This document shows positions 55,270 to 62,688 of a DNA stretch of 64,000 nt, one piece after another; positions within the stretch are counted from its first letter, which is position 1, and every line of letters begins with the position of its first letter. Below the pieces are notes generated by a model that had not been told where the DNA came from, searched no databases, and saw nothing but the letters and a program-made list of their open reading frames with translations. The stretch covers positions 310,001 through 374,000 of the forward strand of contig NZ_JABBPD010000008.1 of the NCBI RefSeq assembly GCF_012927445.1. Reading direction: 5' to 3'. This DNA is from Rhodoferax sp. GTDB taxonomy: Bacteria > Pseudomonadota > Gammaproteobacteria > Burkholderiales > Burkholderiaceae_C. A program made the translations under genes and the position numbers.

Positions 55270-55317
55270 GCATTTCCCTCTGAAGATGACCAGTCTTCAG
55301 TTTCTAAGGGAAATGCT
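55269..55317 (+). terminator. Long two-part hairpin after tRNA-Val
   Basis: AGCATTTCCCT/AGGGAAATGCT (11 bp) encloses CTGAAGA/TCTTCAG (7 bp, loop TGACCAG). The outer arm begins at the terminal A of the encoded CCA. No T-run follows, so it may be a processing or Rho-assisted site, or part of the phaR leader. Confidence 0.5.
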
Positions 55318-55391
55318 AGAAAATGAAATTTGCTAAGCCAAGTAACCATTCTGTAAAAAGTTTGGTTCTGGTTTGAGCTATAGGAGTCCAC

Positions 55392-55925
55392 ATGCAAAGC
55401 AAGAAAACCGCTGACACAAATGTCGTTCAGCGCGTTATAAAAAAATACCCTAATCGGCGGCTCTACGACACTGATACGTCGACTTACATCACGTTAGCAG
55501 AAGTCAAGCTTTTGGTAATGGACAGCGAGCCTTTCGTGGTGCTTGATGTCAAGACGGGGGAAGATCTCACTCGCAGTATCTTGCTTCAAATTATTCTTGA
55601 AGAAGAAGCCAACGGCTCTCCCATGTTTACAGCACCGGTGCTGGCCAGCGTGATTCGGTTCTATGGACACGCCATGCAAGGCTTAATGGGCGGGTATTTG
55701 GAGAAAAACATTCAGTCATTAATGGATGTTCAAGCTAAATTCACAGAGCAGTCCAAAGGATTGACGCCAGAAATGTGGACGCAGTTCGTCGCCATGCAAT
55801 CGCCTGTGCTGCAGGGATTGATGGGCGGCAATCTTGATCAGTCTAAAAATATGCTGACCCAAATGCAGGAGCAGATGGAAAAACAAACTGGCCAGATGCT
55901 CGGGGCTTTTGGGATCAAACGCTAA
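55392..55925 (+). CDS. phaR: Polyhydroxyalkanoate synthesis repressor PhaR
   Basis: PhaR represses phasin and its own gene and is released when it binds nascent polyhydroxybutyrate granules. The 177-residue protein has the N-terminal PHB_acc_N domain (RVIKKYPNRRLYDTDTSTYI) and two accumulation-regulator repeats (LLQIILEEEANGSPMF, FYGHAMQGLMGGYLEKNIQS) with a Gln/Met-rich C-terminus. GGAG lies 7 nt before the ATG. It implies PHB storage in this organism; no other pha gene is in the window. Confidence 0.95.
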   Translation: MQSKKTADTNVVQRVIKKYPNRRLYDTDTSTYITLAEVKLLVMDSEPFVVLDVKTGEDLTRSILLQIILEEEANGSPMFTAPVLASVIRFYGHAMQGLMGGYLEKNIQSLMDVQAKFTEQSKGLTPEMWTQFVAMQSPVLQGLMGGNLDQSKNMLTQMQEQMEKQTGQMLGAFGIKR

Positions 55926-55953
55926 CCAGCGCGCAGGCCGGAACAATTAATAT

Positions 55954-57348
55954 ATGAGCGAAGTTATTTCAAAAAGCAACACGGCACCCAAAGTTGGTTT
56001 CGTCAGCCTCGGTTGTGCCAAGGCGTTGACCGACTCAGAGCTGATCCTCACGCAACTTAGTGCTGAAGGTTATCAAACCTCCAAAACATTTCAGGGCGCC
56101 GATCTGGTTATCGTCAACACCTGTGGCTTCATTGACGATGCAGTCAAGGAAAGTCTGGACACCATCGGTGAGGCCTTGGCGGAAAATGGCAAGGTCATCG
56201 TCACTGGTTGTCTGGGCGCCAAATCAGCACAGGGTGGTGGTAATCTGGTTAAGCAAATGCACCCTAGCGTGCTGGCTGTTACCGGCCCTCAGGCGACGCA
56301 GGAGGTAATGGATGCGGTGCACGCGCATTTGCCCAAGCCGCATGATCCTTTTATTGACCTTGTGCCGAATGCATTCGGTATTGCCGGCATCAAGCTCACC
56401 CCTCGACACTACGCCTACATCAAGATCAGCGAAGGCTGCAACCACCGCTGTACGTTTTGCATCATCCCGTCCATGCGGGGTGATCTAGTCTCAAGACCCA
56501 TTGGTGATGTACTCAATGAGGCGCGAGCCCTGTTTGAAGGCGGCGTCAAAGAGTTACTGGTAATCAGCCAGGATACGTCGGCGTATGGCGTTGACGTCAA
56601 ATATCGCACCGGATTCTGGGACGGTAAGCCAATCAAAACCCGCATGCTGGAATTGGTGCAGGCGCTGGGTGAAATGGCAAGCCCTTATGGTGCATGGGTG
56701 CGTTTGCATTATGTCTACCCGTACCCCAGTGTGGATGAAGTGATTCCCTTGATGGCCACAGGTCTGGTGCTTCCTTACCTCGATGTGCCCCTCCAGCATA
56801 GTCATCCAGATGTACTCAAACGCATGAAACGCCCGGCCAGTGGCGAAAAAAATCTGGAGCGTATCCAGAACTGGCGTGAGGCATGCCCCGACATTGTGGT
56901 GCGGAGCACCTTTATCGCAGGATTTCCGGGCGAGACTGAAGAGGAATTCTCTCACCTGCTGGACTTCATGCGCGAAGCCAAAATCGACCGTGCCGGTTGC
57001 TTTGCCTACAGTCCGGTGCAGGGCGCTGTGGCCAACGACATTCCAGGCATGCTGCCGATCGAGTTACGGGAAGAGCGGCGCGCTCGTTTCATGGCTGTTG
57101 CCGAGGCTGTATCTGCCGCCAAACTGCAGCAGCGCATTGGCGCCACCATGCAGGTGCTGGTGGATTCGGCGCCTGCAATGGGTAAAAAAGGTGCAGTGGG
57201 CCGGTCTTATGCGGATGCCCCAGAGATTGATGGCTTGGTAAAGCTACTGCCGCCAGAAAAAATCAGCAAAACACTGAAAGTCGGTGAGTTCACCAAGGCT
57301 CGGATTGTGGGTACTCAGGGGCACGATCTTGTGGCCCAGCCGTTTTAA
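55954..57348 (+). CDS. rimO: Ribosomal protein S12 methylthiotransferase
   Basis: RimO is a radical-SAM enzyme that methylthiolates Asp88 of S12. The 464-residue protein has the N-terminal UPF0004 domain with cysteines in [21 protein letters not shown] and VTGCLGAK for the auxiliary cluster. The radical SAM motif is [19 protein letters not shown] (CxxxCxxC), and a C-terminal TRAM domain carries [18 protein letters not shown]. The substrate-specific sequence fits RimO rather than MiaB. A clear intrinsic terminator follows. Confidence 0.96.
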   Translation: MSEVISKSNTAPKVGFVSLGCAKALTDSELILTQLSAEGYQTSKTFQGADLVIVNTCGFIDDAVKESLDTIGEALAENGKVIVTGCLGAKSAQGGGNLVKQMHPSVLAVTGPQATQEVMDAVHAHLPKPHDPFIDLVPNAFGIAGIKLTPRHYAYIKISEGCNHRCTFCIIPSMRGDLVSRPIGDVLNEARALFEGGVKELLVISQDTSAYGVDVKYRTGFWDGKPIKTRMLELVQALGEMASPYGAWVRLHYVYPYPSVDEVIPLMATGLVLPYLDVPLQHSHPDVLKRMKRPASGEKNLERIQNWREACPDIVVRSTFIAGFPGETEEEFSHLLDFMREAKIDRAGCFAYSPVQGAVANDIPGMLPIELREERRARFMAVAEAVSAAKLQQRIGATMQVLVDSAPAMGKKGAVGRSYADAPEIDGLVKLLPPEKISKTLKVGEFTKARIVGTQGHDLVAQPF

Positions 57349-57420
57349 AACTGAGTATTTAATTTCGGTCGGTCACCCAATGGCCTGCTGCTAGTGCAGT
57401 GGATTATTGAAATAATTATT

Positions 57421-57453
57421 CCGCGATCTTGAGCAAGGATCGCGGATTTTTTT
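57421..57453 (+). terminator. Intrinsic terminator of rimO
   Basis: CCGCGATC (57421-57428) pairs with GATCGCGG (57438-57445) and is followed by ATTTTTTTT. Confidence 0.9.
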
Positions 57454-57763
57454 TATTCTGCATTCCAGCAAGGCATTCAAATTTTCATAAAACTACTGGC
57501 TCAGACCTGAGGTCACGCCTAGGCAACCTTGGTAGAAGAGGCTCGGCAACGCCGGGGGGTATGAGTGCCCCTGATCGAAATCAGAGCAGCTGTTGAGTTT
57601 CTTTTTCTATGGGAGGAAGTGCCAAATGGCAGCCCCATTTTTTTTGGAGGAGGCTGTTTCAATGGGTGGCAAGAACTAGGGCGCTCCTGCCTGCAAATCT
57701 CGAAACTAAATTCAAGCTCTAAATCAGACGACTCGTAAAGTCGGTAAATATGCTTCACCAAAG
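57454..57763. other. Gene-free stretch between rimO and tRNA-Leu with an orphan terminator
   Basis: No convincing gene is present; the 88-codon minus-strand frame (57519-57785) runs into the tRNA terminator and resembles nothing I know. The stretch contains GACCTGAGGTC and GCCTAGGC palindromes near 57507-57524 and an intrinsic terminator at 57609-57645. That terminator is separated from rimO by rimO's own terminator, which suggests a short plus-strand transcript in between. A CATAAAACT at about 57485-57493 could be a weak -10. Confidence 0.4.
57609..57645 (+). terminator. Orphan intrinsic terminator
   Basis: ATGGG...CCCAT encloses TGCCA-AA-TGGCA, followed by TTTTTTTT. No gene lies immediately upstream on the plus strand after the rimO terminator. 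Confidence 0.6.
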
Positions 57764-57793
57764 AAAAAGCCCCTTGCAATTGCAAGGGGCTTT
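57764..57793 (-). terminator. Intrinsic terminator of tRNA-Leu
   Basis: GCCCCTTGCA-AT-TGCAAGGGGC is a perfect stem 9 nt beyond the tRNA-Leu 3' end, with TTTTT following on the minus strand. Confidence 0.85.
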
Positions 57794-57801
57794 CCTATTT
57801 T

Positions 57802-57886
57802 TGGTGCCCGGAAGAGGACTCGAACCTCCACACCTTGCGGCACACGGACCTGAACCGTGCGCGTCTACCAATTCCGCCATCCGGGC
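57802..57886 (-). tRNA. tRNA-Leu (CAG anticodon)
   Basis: On the minus strand the acceptor GCCCGGA pairs with TCCGGGC, and CCA is encoded. The D-arm TGGCGGAATTGGTAGACGC is typical of Leu. The anticodon stem CACGG/CCGTG has loop TTCAGGT, anticodon CAG. A long variable arm follows, then GGTTCGAGTCC. Confidence 0.95.
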
Positions 57887-58068
57887 ATGGATGCTATTAT
57901 GCCATAGCTTCTAGTGTCTCTTTGCCAACCTTGATGGCAAGTCACTATTTTGCACGGAATTTTTAATCTAATAATGCAAATATGACAGGCTCATAGCCAT
58001 TGCTTTGCTTTTAGCAATTTTGATTGCGAGATGCTAGGATCAATCTGTCACTGCTTGTTCGTCAATTA

Positions 58069-60423
58069 GTGCGTCTGCCAATTCCGTCGCCTGTACATAC
58101 CAGGAAAGAGAGTAGTTCTATCAAAAATATTAGCCCAACCAGCGGCTTGCTGGATGAAGTTGAAGGAACAGTTCAAGGTCACCGTGATGGCCATGGGTTC
58201 GTCTCCCGCGATGACGGTGCTTCCGACATCTATTTGCCCCCTAATGAAATGCGTGCCGTCCTGCACAAAGACCGCGTCATGGTTCGCATTGTGCGCAGTG
58301 ACCGCAAAGGTCGACCTGAGGGGCGGGTGATTGAAATCATTGAGCGCCCCAAGCAACCCATCATCGGGCGTCTGTTGCAGGAGAGTGGCATTTGGATCGT
58401 TGTTCCTGAAGATAAACGTTACGGTCAGGATGTATTGATTCCTAAAGCGGCGACGGGCTCTGCCAAACCGGGGCAGGTCGTGGTCGTTGAGTTGACTGAG
58501 GCGCCCGCCTTGTATGGTCAACCAGTAGGCCGCGTCACGGAGGTGTTGGGCGAGGTCGACGATGCCGGTATGGAGATTGAAATAGCGGTACGCAAATACA
58601 GCGTGCCGCATGAGTTTTCTGAAGCTTGCATTGCCTTGGCCCGAACGCTGCCTGACAAGGTGCGCCCACATGACAAAAAGCATCGTGTTGATTTGACCGA
58701 TATCGCGCTGGTGACCATTGATGGCGAAGATGCCCGAGATTTTGATGATGCGGTGTATTGCGAACCGACAAAAATAGGCCGGGGCAAGTCTGCCGTCAAG
58801 GGCTGGCGCTTGCTGGTGGCGATTGCCGATGTGAGTCACTATGTAGAAACTGGTTCTGCGATTGATGTGGACGCCTATGACCGCGCTACCAGCGTGTATT
58901 TCCCGCGCCGCGTCATTCCCATGCTGCCCGAAAAATTGTCCAACGGCTTGTGTTCGCTCAACCCGGAAGTTGAACGCCTCTGCATGGTGTGCGACATGAT
59001 GGTGACCGAGGACGGCGAAGTGTCGGCCTATCAGTTTTACCCGGCTGTGATGTGGAGTCATGCTCGCTTCACCTACAACGAGGTGGCGGCGATTCTGGCC
59101 AACACCCATGGTCCCGAGGCGCTCAAACGCAAAGAGCGGGTGACGGATTTGATGAATCTGCACGATGTGTATCGCGCCCTGCTGAAATCCCGCGTGCGCC
59201 GTGGCGCCGTGGATTTTGAGACCGTGGAGACGCAGATCGTTTGTGATGCGAGCGGACGCATCGAAAAAATCGTGCCACGCACCCGCAATGATGCGCACAA
59301 GCTGATTGAAGAAGCCATGCTGGCCGCCAACGTTTGCAGCGCTGACTTCATTGCCCACAGCAAACATGCCGGTTTGTTTCGGGTGCATGAAGGCCCGACG
59401 CCCGAGAAGATTGAAATTCTCCGCAATTATCTTAAAGTCACTGGCTTGGGCTTGTCCATCAGTGACAATCCCGCACCAGGCGAGTTTCAGGCCATTGCCA
59501 CGGCGACCAAAGACCGGCCGGATGCGCAGCAGATTCACTCGATGTTGTTGCGTTCCATGCAGCAGGCCATCTACACGCCGCTTAACGAAGGCCACTTTGG
59601 TTTGGCGTTTGATGCCTACACGCACTTCACCAGTCCGATTCGACGTTACCCGGATCTGCTGGTGCACCGGGTCATCATGGCGATTCTGGCCAAGACCAAG
59701 TACCAGTTGCCGGTGTTGCCAACGCCTGGTGAGGCCCATGCCAAGTTGTCGAGACGGCTTGAGAAAGGGCTGGCCGCACGGGTGGCTGAACCGGGACAAA
59801 AGCCCAAGAAGTTGAGTCCCGAAACCCAGGCCTGGCAAGCTGCAGGCCTGCACTGCAGTGCCAATGAACGCCGTGCCGACGAGGCCAGTCGCGATGTTGA
59901 AGCCTGGCTCAAATGCAAGTACATGCACGAGCACCTTGGTGAAGAGTACGGCGGCGTTGTCAGCTCGGTGACGAGCTTCGGACTGTTTGTCACACTGGAC
60001 GCCATGTTTGTTGAAGGACTGGTGCACATTACCGAGTTGGGCGGTGATTACTTCCGTTTTGATGAAGCGCGCCAAGAACTGCGCGGTGAACGCACGGGGA
60101 TGCGTTATGCCATTGGCACCCGTTTGCGTATCCAGGTCAGCCGGGTCGATCTGGATGGCCGCAGGATTGATTTCCGGCTGGTTCAAGAAGGTGAGGGACT
60201 GGTTTCACGCGCGATGAAAGACAAAGGGGCGCAACGTGAGGGCGGCAACCGCGCCCCGTTGGATGCCGAGTCGCGTAACGATTCTGGCAAGCGCCCGACA
60301 CGAAAGATAGCAGAGCCTTTGGCGCGTGCTCCCAAATCCTCGATTCAGTCCGTGAAGGCGGTCGCCCGACAGGCGGCAGTCAAGAGCAAAGACAAAGGGA
60401 AAAAACCCCGCCGCCGGTCCTGA
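58069..60423 (+). CDS. rnr: Ribonuclease R, start codon uncertain
   Basis: RNase R is a 3'-5' exoribonuclease of the RNB family that degrades structured RNA. Cold-shock domains include EGTVQGHRDGHGFVSRDD. The RNB catalytic core contains the acidic cluster in TIDGEDARDFDDAVY, VAIADVSHYV, RRVIPMLPEKLSNGLCSLNP and HFTSPIRRYPDLLVHR. S1 (GVVSSVTSFGLFVTLDAMFV) and a Lys/Arg-rich tail complete it. The usual N-terminal winged helix is absent. No ATG occurs before codon 60, so the start must be GTG 58069, TTG 58024 or a rarer codon: ATC 58120 follows AGGAAAGAG by 9 nt. GTG 58069 lies beside a tRNA-Leu-like fragment. Confidence 0.85.
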   Translation: MRLPIPSPVHTRKESSSIKNISPTSGLLDEVEGTVQGHRDGHGFVSRDDGASDIYLPPNEMRAVLHKDRVMVRIVRSDRKGRPEGRVIEIIERPKQPIIGRLLQESGIWIVVPEDKRYGQDVLIPKAATGSAKPGQVVVVELTEAPALYGQPVGRVTEVLGEVDDAGMEIEIAVRKYSVPHEFSEACIALARTLPDKVRPHDKKHRVDLTDIALVTIDGEDARDFDDAVYCEPTKIGRGKSAVKGWRLLVAIADVSHYVETGSAIDVDAYDRATSVYFPRRVIPMLPEKLSNGLCSLNPEVERLCMVCDMMVTEDGEVSAYQFYPAVMWSHARFTYNEVAAILANTHGPEALKRKERVTDLMNLHDVYRALLKSRVRRGAVDFETVETQIVCDASGRIEKIVPRTRNDAHKLIEEAMLAANVCSADFIAHSKHAGLFRVHEGPTPEKIEILRNYLKVTGLGLSISDNPAPGEFQAIATATKDRPDAQQIHSMLLRSMQQAIYTPLNEGHFGLAFDAYTHFTSPIRRYPDLLVHRVIMAILAKTKYQLPVLPTPGEAHAKLSRRLEKGLAARVAEPGQKPKKLSPETQAWQAAGLHCSANERRADEASRDVEAWLKCKYMHEHLGEEYGGVVSSVTSFGLFVTLDAMFVEGLVHITELGGDYFRFDEARQELRGERTGMRYAIGTRLRIQVSRVDLDGRRIDFRLVQEGEGLVSRAMKDKGAQREGGNRAPLDAESRNDSGKRPTRKIAEPLARAPKSSIQSVKAVARQAAVKSKDKGKKPRRRS
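58071..58088 (-). repeat. tRNA-Leu 5'-end-like fragment at the start of rnr
   Basis: GCGTCTGCCAATTCCGTC matches 16 of 18 bases of the D-arm/acceptor part of the tRNA-Leu gene (57861-57878), exactly 210 bp away and in the same orientation. The rest of a tRNA is not recognisable. It may be a relic of a second tRNA-Leu. Confidence 0.45.
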
Positions 60424-60429
60424 TCTGAT

Positions 60430-61185
60430 ATGACTTCAATTTCAAAAGTTGCCATCGTCACCGGTGCCGGCACCGGTATTGGTAAAGCGGTTGTTCTGGC
60501 GCTGCTCAAAGATGGCTTTCGGGTCGTGCTGGCAGGTCGGCGCCCCGGCCCTTTGGCTGATGTGATTGCGCTCAGCGGAGCCCCTGAACGGGCGCTGGCG
60601 GTCCCTACCGATGTGTCTGACCCCGACGCTGTGAAAGCACTGTTTGATGCCGCTGTAACTCAATTTGGCCGGGTCGATGTGCTGTTCAACAATGCCGGCG
60701 TCAGCGCGCCCGGCATTTTGCTGGAAGACCTGACCCTGGCGCAGTGGCAGAACGTGGTGGACATCAATCTCACAGGCATGTTTTTATGTCTGCAGCAGGC
60801 GTTCCGGGTGATGAAGGCTCAGACACCGCGTGGCGGGCGCATCATTAACAATGGCTCCATTTCGGCCACCACGCCACGCCCTAATTCCATTGCCTACACA
60901 TCGACCAAACACGCGGTCACGGGGCTTACGAAAGCGGCTTCTCTTGATGGTCGCAAGTACGACATTGCTGTCGGTCAGATTGACATTGGCAATGCCGCAA
61001 CCGAGATGGCCCAACGCATGGCCACGGGCATTGTGCAGGCCAATGGCGACATTGCAATCGAACCTTTGCTGGATGTGGACATCGTGGGTCAATCGGTTCT
61101 GTACATGGCCAGTCTGCCGCTGGAGGCGAACGTGATGTTTCACACCGTGATGGCGACCAAGATGCCCTTTGCCGGTCGTGGCTAA
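60430..61185 (+). CDS. Short-chain dehydrogenase/reductase
   Basis: A 251-residue SDR oxidoreductase of unknown substrate. The cofactor motif is [17 protein letters not shown]; the Arg-rich [11 protein letters not shown] suggests [15 protein letters not shown] is the NNAG motif, and the catalytic Ser-Tyr-Lys lies in [22 protein letters not shown]. The segment after it ([17 protein letters not shown]) has lost the usual PG motif. It begins 6 nt after the rnr stop and is probably cotranscribed with it. A dispersed repeat follows. Confidence 0.87.
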   Translation: MTSISKVAIVTGAGTGIGKAVVLALLKDGFRVVLAGRRPGPLADVIALSGAPERALAVPTDVSDPDAVKALFDAAVTQFGRVDVLFNNAGVSAPGILLEDLTLAQWQNVVDINLTGMFLCLQQAFRVMKAQTPRGGRIINNGSISATTPRPNSIAYTSTKHAVTGLTKAASLDGRKYDIAVGQIDIGNAATEMAQRMATGIVQANGDIAIEPLLDVDIVGQSVLYMASLPLEANVMFHTVMATKMPFAGRG

Positions 61186-61201
61186 ATAATTTATAAGATA
61201 T

Positions 61202-61253
61202 CGGCCTCTAGCCCTTATGTAATAAGCGCGAGTAGCTCTTATTTTTATAGTAA
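61202..61253 (-). repeat. Dispersed palindromic repeat copy 10, intergenic
   Basis: CGGCCTCTAGCCCTTATGTA, then AAGCGCGAGTAGCTCTTATT, then TTTATAGTA. A diverged copy in the gap between convergent SDR and response regulator genes. Confidence 0.75.
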
Positions 61254-61341
61254 AAAAGGATTCTGTCGGGCGGCTTTTTCGCCACAACCTTTAACTACCG
61301 CCGTGCTGTCCAAGTGCGCCAGTGTTCCTGTTGATGCTCAT

Positions 61342-62688
61342 TCAGGTTCTTCGGTCCAGCCGAATATGCGCGGTTAGTTGTAGTCCACCCGACTTTTCAA
61401 AGTTCATGATTTTGCGAATCAGGCGCTCATCCAGCGTGTGGTCGGCTGACAGCATCAACAATCCACTGGGGGATATGAGGTCGCGAGACAGTACCATGCC
61501 AACTTGCAAATCACGCGCGGCCACCGTTATTTCGCCCGTGCGTTCTCGTTCTGCTTCCTCGCGCGGGATGCCGCCAAGCACGGTCAGGAATGCATTCACC
61601 ACCTCGGGGTCGTAGCGTTTTCCGCTGCTTTGGACGATGACAGCCTTGGCTTCTTCCGGATTGAGCCGACGCTGCGACAAGGTGCCGGTTTGCAGATTGT
61701 CGTAATCGCTGGTCAACGCCAGAATTCGTGCGCCAATGGGGATGTTGTGTTCAAGCAGTCGCTCAGGAAAACCCGCACCGTCGAAGCGCTCGAGTTGGGC
61801 GCCGATGATCTCGGCCGCGCCTTGTAAATCCTGCAAAGGCATCAGCAATTGTTCTGCCCGTACCGTATGTTTGCGGTAGGCGTCGAGCTGGCGTGTGATC
61901 ATCATTGGGACCGGCGTGTTGAGCAATTCGTCTGCAAAACCGACTTTGCCAATTTCGTGCAGCAGGCCTGCAACAAAAATTTCCTGAACTTGTTTGTTAT
62001 CGAGCTTGAGTTGAAATCCGATGCGCCGTGAGAGGTCGGCCACTCGACGGGAATGGCCAGCCAGGCTGCCGCCGCGCATTTCGATCAGGGTTGAGAACAC
62101 CTTGATGGAGGTAACAAAGCTGCTCTTGAGCTTTTCATTGGCGCCTAGCAGGGACTCGTTGGCGATCCTGAGCTCGGCCGTGCGCGCCTCGACCTTGGCT
62201 TCCAGACTCGCGTTGAGGGTCTTGAGCTCCTCATTCTGGGAGAGGGTCAGGGCTTCGAGACGTTTTTTTTCCTGCTCCAGTGCTTGGCGCTCAAGCGCAT
62301 GCCGCACGATCAGTACGATGTCGTTGTCATCCCAGGGCTTGGTGATGTAGCGGTAGATTTCTCCCCGGTTGATCGCGTCGATGATGGAGCTGATGTCCGA
62401 GTAACCGGTGAGCAGCAGGCGCACCGTGTCGGGCCAGCGAACCCGCACCTGTTCAAGAAACTTGGCGCCATCCATCTCGGGCATGCGCATGTCGGAAATC
62501 ACGAGATCAACAGATTCGGTTTCCAATAGCGCCAATCCGGCTTTGCCACTTTCCGCGACAAGCACCTGGTAGCCCTTGGTTCGAAACAGGCGTCGCAGGG
62601 ACGACAAAATATTGGGCTCGTCGTCCACGCACAGAATCGTGGGCGCTTTTGTCTTGCGGGTGTCTGGCGCTGTGCTGGCTTCGGTCAT
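61342..62688 (-). CDS. Response regulator with degenerate HD-GYP output domain
   Basis: A 448-residue protein. The receiver (17-130) has acceptor Asp66 (LVISDMRMPEMDG). A coiled coil (about 135-185, Glu/Leu-rich) leads to an HD-GYP-like domain at about 190-370. HD-GYP domains hydrolyse cyclic di-GMP, but here HD is HE (LLHEIGKVGF), the HHE metal motif is QLE, and GYP is GFP (FDGAGFPERL). Some ligands remain (GHSRRVADLS, YRKHTVRAEQ). Activity is therefore doubtful; it may bind the nucleotide or act by protein contact. The start overlaps the stop of the upstream kinase (ATGA), its likely partner. Confidence 0.87.
   Translation of the reverse strand: MTEASTAPDTRKTKAPTILCVDDEPNILSSLRRLFRTKGYQVLVAESGKAGLALLETESVDLVISDMRMPEMDGAKFLEQVRVRWPDTVRLLLTGYSDISSIIDAINRGEIYRYITKPWDDNDIVLIVRHALERQALEQEKKRLEALTLSQNEELKTLNASLEAKVEARTAELRIANESLLGANEKLKSSFVTSIKVFSTLIEMRGGSLAGHSRRVADLSRRIGFQLKLDNKQVQEIFVAGLLHEIGKVGFADELLNTPVPMMITRQLDAYRKHTVRAEQLLMPLQDLQGAAEIIGAQLERFDGAGFPERLLEHNIPIGARILALTSDYDNLQTGTLSQRRLNPEEAKAVIVQSSGKRYDPEVVNAFLTVLGGIPREEAERERTGEITVAARDLQVGMVLSRDLISPSGLLMLSADHTLDERLIRKIMNFEKSGGLQLTAHIRLDRRT

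Noticed and set aside
57519..57785. 88-codon minus-strand frame between rimO and tRNA-Leu
   Set aside because: It begins inside the tRNA-Leu terminator and has no family features.
57454..57801. tRNA-Leu as an integration site with a remnant element
   Set aside because: No duplicated tRNA 3' end, integrase fragment or phage-like gene is present on the 3' side; the partial match at 58071 is to the 5' part of the tRNA.
57891..57922. Possible twelfth copy of the dispersed repeat (ATGCTATTATGCCATAGCTTC)
   Set aside because: Only the hairpin half resembles the family; there is no GCGCA spacer or GGGGGCT box.
58066..60186. A 706-codon open frame antisense to rnr
   Set aside because: Shadow of the RNase R coding frame; no recognisable domain or start.
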